Positions 59,341 to 64,000 of a stretch of DNA of 64,000 bases are shown here, one piece after another. How positions within the stretch are numbered: position 1 is the stretch's first letter; every line of letters starts with the position of its first letter. The notes below the pieces were generated by a model. It worked only from the letters and a program-made list of their open reading frames with translations. It was not told where the DNA came from and did not search any database. The position numbers were made by a program, and so were the translations under genes. The stretch is from the NCBI GenBank assembly GCA_034440635.1, contig JAOTON010002229.1:992001-1056000 (forward strand), read 5' to 3'. Source of the stretch: Lepas anatifera. Taxonomy: Eukaryota > Arthropoda > Thecostraca > Lepadidae.

Positions 59341-61165
59341 TTAAACCGCGCCCCAGTGGGCCTACGAGCCATCTTTGCCCTGGTGGGAGGGGGGTGTTTG
59401 AACACCCCCTCGAACTCGGCCTCTACGTGGGATAGCGAAAAAAGCGAACGCTGTTGGATAGTTCATACAAATTCATGAAGAAATTACATTTGTCACTTTT
59501 TGGCTCAGGTCAATTTTGAGGTCATGACAGGTCAAAGGAAGTGGGATTTTGAGTAGAGTTTTTGGTATCTAGCGTCTGGAGAGTTGAGTAAGACACCATT
59601 CGCTTCCTCTCGTCACGGAAAATCGAATGATGAATCAAATCGGAAAATCGAACGAGCCATACTAGGTCAAAACTTAAAAATGACCAGACCTCAGCTCAGG
59701 GTCACTTTTTAACACGCGCATTGACGGGGGGCGGGTACCCGCCCCCTCGGGTTTTTCGGAGACAGCAGAAAAACGGCGGCGCGTAGCGCCGCCGTACTTG
59801 GTATACCTTTTCCCTCATCATTTTTACAACTTCTGTGAAAATTTTAAGGTTAGGTCATCTCAGGTCAGGTCACCATTACAGGTCAAGTGACCCGACCTCA
59901 AAAAAAGTTTAAGATAGCATAAGTCGGAGCAGGGTGAACTTATCCGATTGAAACTCATATCACATAATGGCTCCACCGAGTTCTCTAAAATATGTTCCGG
60001 TATTTTTGATATCGATGACCTAAGGTCAGGTACGAGGCATGACCTCTCCATTGGAAATACATGGGAAAAATGGTTTTTACGGAATAACTCAGTAACAGAT
60101 GGTGATAGAGCATTTATTTTAGCTGCATTAGACTTGCCTGGGCTTTGCGGTTCTAATGATATGCATTTTATATAATTTGACCCTGACCTGACCTCAGGTC
60201 AGGTCAAATCCTTGATTTGACCTAGCAAGGTCAAATTATATATCATTCGATTCGGCTTGCTAAGAGGATTCATATAGTTCAAGTCGTTTTGCTCTATCTT
60301 TACTTGTTCAGATTTAATGGCCGAAAAACTGAATTTACATGTTATCCCTATGACGGGCATGTTTTGACCTCTCGTGACCTTAAATGTGACCTGACAAAAA
60401 AATGGTTCAAATGTTTTCGATGGAGAAGTGGATGGGCAGCCCAACGCCGTTTACCGTTTTTCGCTACCTACCGTGGTTCTCGAGATCTTAGGGGGGCGGG
60501 TACCCGCCCCCCGTCAATGCGAAGGTGGCTCAGACCCCCGTCAATGCGCGTGTTAACCTAGCATAGTCAATATGCAATCAATCGACTCGAAATAGCAATC
60601 TGAACGCAATGATATCAAAATAAAAGCTGGATCATTTCATGCAGTTATTGACATAAGTCTGAAAACTGCTTAAATAGCCCCAGATGACCTCTCAGAGGTC
60701 ACAGGTCAAAAATTGCAACAGGAGCCTGGAAAGGGTCCCAGAATACTACGATTTAGGGAATATTGAGGTTTTCTCAGCTGTTGAGTACACAAATACAGCC
60801 CAATTTCTGTTTTCCCATGTATTTACAATAGCGAGGTCATGGTCCGTAGTTGACCTTAGGTCTTCGATATGAAAAATCCTGGAATATATGTTGTAGCACT
60901 CGGTGGGCCCATTATATGGAATAAGTTTTAATTCGATAAATTCACCCATTTCTTACTTATGCCGCTTAAACATTTTTGGAGGTGAGGTCACCTGCACTGG
61001 TGACCTGAACTGAGATGACCCAACCTTAAAATTTGGGGAAAAGTTGCGGAATCAATCAAGGATAAAGTGTGTTAAGTACGGCGGCGCCTCGCGCCGCCGT
61101 TTTTTCGTGCCGCCGGAAAACACCCGAGGGGATGTTTAAGCACCTTCCACCGGGGCGAGGGTTAA
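59341..61165 (-). mobile_element. TTAA element nested in the previous one, copy 2
   Basis: Twin of 39376-40358, enlarged by the D element at 59709-60556. Confidence 0.8.
59709..60556 (+). mobile_element. TTAA-bounded element, D group, youngest copy
   Basis: Perfect TTAA and CACGCGCATTGACGGGG at both ends. The short left end has GCGGGTACCCGC then CGGCGGCGCGTAGCGCCGCC; the long right end has the doubled motif and spacer. The centre (about 60178-60210) holds the AGGTCA palindrome. Copy 1 lacks it: the site reads ctttttacctag at 39743-39754. Confidence 0.95.
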
Positions 61166-62233
61166 ACAGGTAGACTTGGGTCAATAATTTCGCAGGAAAT
61201 GATGAAAAAGCTTTTTATTTTGATACCATTACGTTTGGATTGTTATTGCAAGTTGATTGATATGCATATTGATTATGCTAGATCAGATAAAGACCTTGAC
61301 CCAGCTTTAGGTCACGTTACTTTTATGATTTCATGTAGTATAGTCATATTATACATGGTTCAATTTTCCGTAAAAGAGGAAGCCAATGGCGCCATACAGT
61401 TTATACTAACTGAATTCAGTCAGACGATAGGCCCCATAAACTCCTCTACACCCTATCACATTTTTTTACCTGTCATGACCTAAATATTGACCTGAGACAA
61501 AAAGTGAGTAATGTAGTTTCGCGATAAATTCTTATGAACCATCTACCAGTGTTCGCGTTTCCCTCTATCCTGCATAGGAGCCGGGTTCGAGGGGAAGTGT
61601 TCTCCCCTACAGCAAAAGATGGCTCGGACACCCACCGGGGCGGGTGTTAAATAACAAAATTCGGCCACAGGGTGCCGTTTTAAACCCCATGAACTCTAGT
61701 CCCCCAGAAAAAATATTTCAGCAGTGATCCTGTGAGCCTTATGAGGCTGGAAACATTGTTTGAAGCCATAACTCAGACATACCCAGTCTTGGACTCTCGT
61801 GCCCAGGCGCCTCCGTCACTGGACGGACCGCCTGGAGCTAGACACCTGCGAGACAGTACTGATCACCTCGGTTCAAAACACTGTGCCCCTGCCTGCCACA
61901 CACTATTTACTACGTGTGGCCTTGCACCTGTCGTTGTAAACACGTAGTAATCACGTGACCCAGGTATGCGTGCCAGTCGAGCGAAGGGTCGGGGATTATC
62001 AGGGGCGGTGGCAAGTCAGCCGAAGACTACCCCGTCAAAATGCAGCAAAATCAGTAATTGTGCAATATTTTCTCACGCAGATGTCAGATTAGGAAATAAT
62101 GGTAACCACTGGAAAGCTCTTGCAAAAATACATAAGAAGAACCCGTTTATAAAGCTATAGACGCCATAGGTTGCGAGATATTCATCCCAAACCGGTCGAG
62201 CCTAGTCATGGCAATTTCAATTGCGGGGGACTG

Positions 62234-62887
62234 TACCTATGCATGAGACGGAAGTCACCCAAATGATGCCCGGGCCATCGTTTGCTGAAATACGCACGTT
62301 TTGGCCCGACCACCTTCGATTGTCAGGAAAATTGGCATACTAGAAGCACTTGGCAAACGATGATAACTTAAAATTTTGCACTTCCGAACTATCCTATAGC
62401 GCAGGATTTATACGTATGTGTAAAACGAATTCTCGGCCTGTTTAGACCTGTAGTCGGAGTAACTATCTCTGATACTAAGCTGACTACATGCTAATAGTGC
62501 TTGACTTTAGTTACTTTTTCAGATACTTGAAGGAAATATCGCACATTGGTTCAGGTTGAGACTGGAGTGTTTTAATAATTTTGTTTTCCTTTGTTTCAAT
62601 AATAGTCTTGATCTTATTTCTGCTGAAAAAAGTATCGAAAAACCTAGTTCTCTTCATCGCTTAATTTTCAATCGATTGAGGTAAGGAATATCCACGTGGG
62701 CGCGACGTTATGGTCTGGTAACGCTTTGCCCCACTGTGAACCCTGCTCATTTGCGCCACGAATAAACACTCATAAAAATGAAGCCTTTTAGCTAAGACAG
62801 GTTCTTATTAGGACTGAAAGTGACACTCGTAAATGTTCGATATATTTCTAGATAAATTAAAACATATTCAATGTTTGATACTAGTCA
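62234..62887. other. Unassigned sequence
   Basis: No recognisable gene or repeat. Confidence 0.3.
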
Positions 62888-63321
62888 TTAAAGGGAATGT
62901 GGCACTTTGGTCAAATCCAGGAACTAGTGTAATCAGGGGTATTCTTAGACGAAAATCATGAAAATATCTCTAAAAAATAAGAATGGCTAAATATTTTGAT
63001 TTTCAAAATGCTCCTCTAGGGCGAAAAACAAATGGATGACGTCATGATCTGGCAACTGCTACCATATTCAAATAGCTTCAAGGGCTCCAATTGGCTGATT
63101 ACTCGTCGTGGTGTGAGCGCTGTCGTCACACCAACAGCTGACAACTGTGACTGCCTGGCTGGGGTAGATTTGTGTTACATTTCAGGTAGGTTTTTAGCTT
63201 TTCTCCACGGATATTTTGAATTTCAAGACAAATGTTATATTGAGTCCTGGGTTTTCCGGCATGATTACAACTTGGCTATCTCAGCTGAAATCACGTTATA
63301 AAGGTGCCACATTCTCTTTAA
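62888..63321 (+). mobile_element. G-group MITE
   Basis: TTAAAGGGAATGTGGCAC at the left and GTGCCACATTCTCTTTAA at the right are near-perfect inverted ends. It is homologous to 17417-17874. Its right TTAA is shared with the next element. Confidence 0.85.
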
Positions 63322-63356
63322 CCCGCGCCCCACCGGGGGTCCGGCGTCACCTTCAA
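63318..63356 (+). mobile_element. Truncated terminus of a P-group TTAA element
   Basis: TTAACCCGCGCCCCACCGGG followed by the spacer gtccggcgtcaccttca matches the minus-strand right end of 2879-3969. It then breaks off into LINE coding sequence. Confidence 0.75.
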
Positions 63357-64000
63357 TGAAACAGTACCGACGTACCGACCAGCCAGGACTCTCATCGATG
63401 TTGTCATCACCAACAAGCCTTCCTTGGTAGCGAAGAGTGGGGTCACTCGCTGCTATTATGGAGGACCGCACGATTACACGAGAGTGATGCTAAGATTCAG
63501 AGGAGATGACAAACAAACTGGTGCGATAACGCAGTCGCGCCGACTGAATCGTGTCGACGCCACTGCATTCAACCTGAGACTCGCCGGCACTGACTGGGGC
63601 GACGTATTTTCTGCGGAGGGGCCGACAGAGAAGTGGGAGGCGTTTGTTCGCATATTTACACCTCTCCTGGACTCAGTGGCCCCACTGAGACGGACGCGGC
63701 TGCGGCCACCGTGCGCGCCGCGTGTCACGGAGCCGACCAGGGAGCTGATGAGGAGGCGGCGCACGGCACTGGAGGAGGGGGCAACGGAAAGGGCTAAAAC
63801 CATTAGCCGTCAGTGCCAAGCTGCAATTAGGAGGGACTGCCGTGAACATTTGCAGGAGAAGCTGAGTGAAGCGAGTGCGGCCAAGACGTGGCAAATATTC
63901 AAACCAATAATAGGCAATAAGAAGACGTCGAGTGCAGTGCCAAATGTGACCCCGGACGCAATCAACTCGTATTTTGTGAATGTTGGGCCGGAAACATCCG
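63357..64000 (+). mobile_element. Non-LTR retrotransposon (LINE) ORF2 fragment, partial
   Basis: A frame read from about 63358 stays open to the window edge (214 codons, frame codon at 63361-63363). TLIDVVITN followed by a Gly-Pro-His-Asp motif matches the C-terminal end of the apurinic-type endonuclease domain, whose family form is SDHD. The basic, Ala-rich linker with a W(Q)IFKPIIG block is typical of the segment between endonuclease and reverse transcriptase in Jockey/CR1-like LINEs. There is no Met start and the 5' end is cut, so it is a 5'-truncated copy. The reverse transcriptase should follow outside the window. The clade assignment is tentative. Confidence 0.85.

Larger units (their letters stand above)
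58835..61650 (+). mobile_element. TTAA element, B/C type, outer, copy 2
   Basis: Twin of 38817-40844, with the same mutated left TTAA and TTAACACCCGCCCCGGTGGG at the right (minus strand). Confidence 0.75.
50915..62233 (+). mobile_element. Large long-TIR DNA element, copy 2 (11.3 kb)
   Basis: The left end CAGTCCCCCGCAATTG and right end CAATTGCGGGGGACTG are perfect at the tips, with about 285-bp inverted repeats inside. TA, within GTAC, lies at each end. Subtracting the hAT-like insertion (2.66 kb) and the D element (0.85 kb) leaves about 7.8 kb, nearly identical to 33561-41429. Differences are mostly single bases and homopolymer indels. No transposase is encoded, so an autonomous partner elsewhere, or movement by segmental duplication, must be assumed. 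Confidence 0.8.

Noticed and set aside
63265..63894. Minus-strand ORFs opposite the LINE
   Set aside because: Shadows of the + strand LINE frame, which carries the recognisable endonuclease motifs.

Overview
The window is eukaryotic, and the gene style points to an invertebrate animal. The recognisable coding material is a trypsin-like serine protease exon and the end of a non-LTR retrotransposon polyprotein. tRNA-headed SINEs, hAT-like and TTAA-target DNA transposons and dinucleotide microsatellites fill much of the rest. There are no operons, ribosome binding sites or long unbroken ORFs outside tandem repeats. I cannot place the organism more precisely from sequence alone.

The window is a transposon graveyard with almost no intact gene. 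Its dominant component is a group of 0.8-1.5 kb non-autonomous elements bounded by TTAA, with related termini of the form TTAAC-CGCGCCCC-TGGGG. Each terminus is followed by a short G-tract/C-tract hairpin and usually a second GC-rich hairpin. The cores are full of AGGTCA/TGACCT hexamers. Copies lie at 2.9-4.0, 8.9-9.8, 10.2-11.6, 11.9-12.7, 19.0-20.0, 21.3-22.4, 23.8-24.8, 29.8-31.9, 38.8-40.8, 42.8-43.6 and 58.8-61.7 kb, and a truncated end lies at 63.3 kb. A shorter, unrelated-looking TTAA-flanked family (G) occurs three times, at 17.4, 45.2 and 62.9 kb.

Two copies of one large element, both in + orientation, form the second major feature: 33561-41429 and 50915-62233. Each is bounded by inverted repeats of about 285 bp starting CAGTCCCC next to TA. 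Both carry the same nested SINEs, a hAT-like MITE and TTAA elements. The second copy gained a 2.66 kb hAT-like insertion (8-bp target duplication) and an 0.85 kb TTAA element. The first copy shows both sites unoccupied.

Other hAT-like elements with 8-bp duplications lie at 18112-20873, 23344-27557 and 41434-41622. Tandem arrays include a 38-bp minisatellite (about 47.1-48.3 kb), a degenerate array with a ~500 bp higher-order unit (about 25.2-27.3 kb) and a ~205 bp repeat (32.5-33.1 kb). Three short segments resemble the hammerhead-ribozyme core of Penelope-like elements (6.0, 15.0 and 28.95 kb).

Gene-like remnants are few. They are a serine protease terminal exon with a stop in place of a conserved Trp (4737-4955, minus), an unassigned 121-codon ORF (45610-45972), GC-rich stretches that might be promoters or first exons (13.3-14.0, 28.0-28.5, 48.6-50.8 kb), and a LINE ORF2 fragment running off the right edge.
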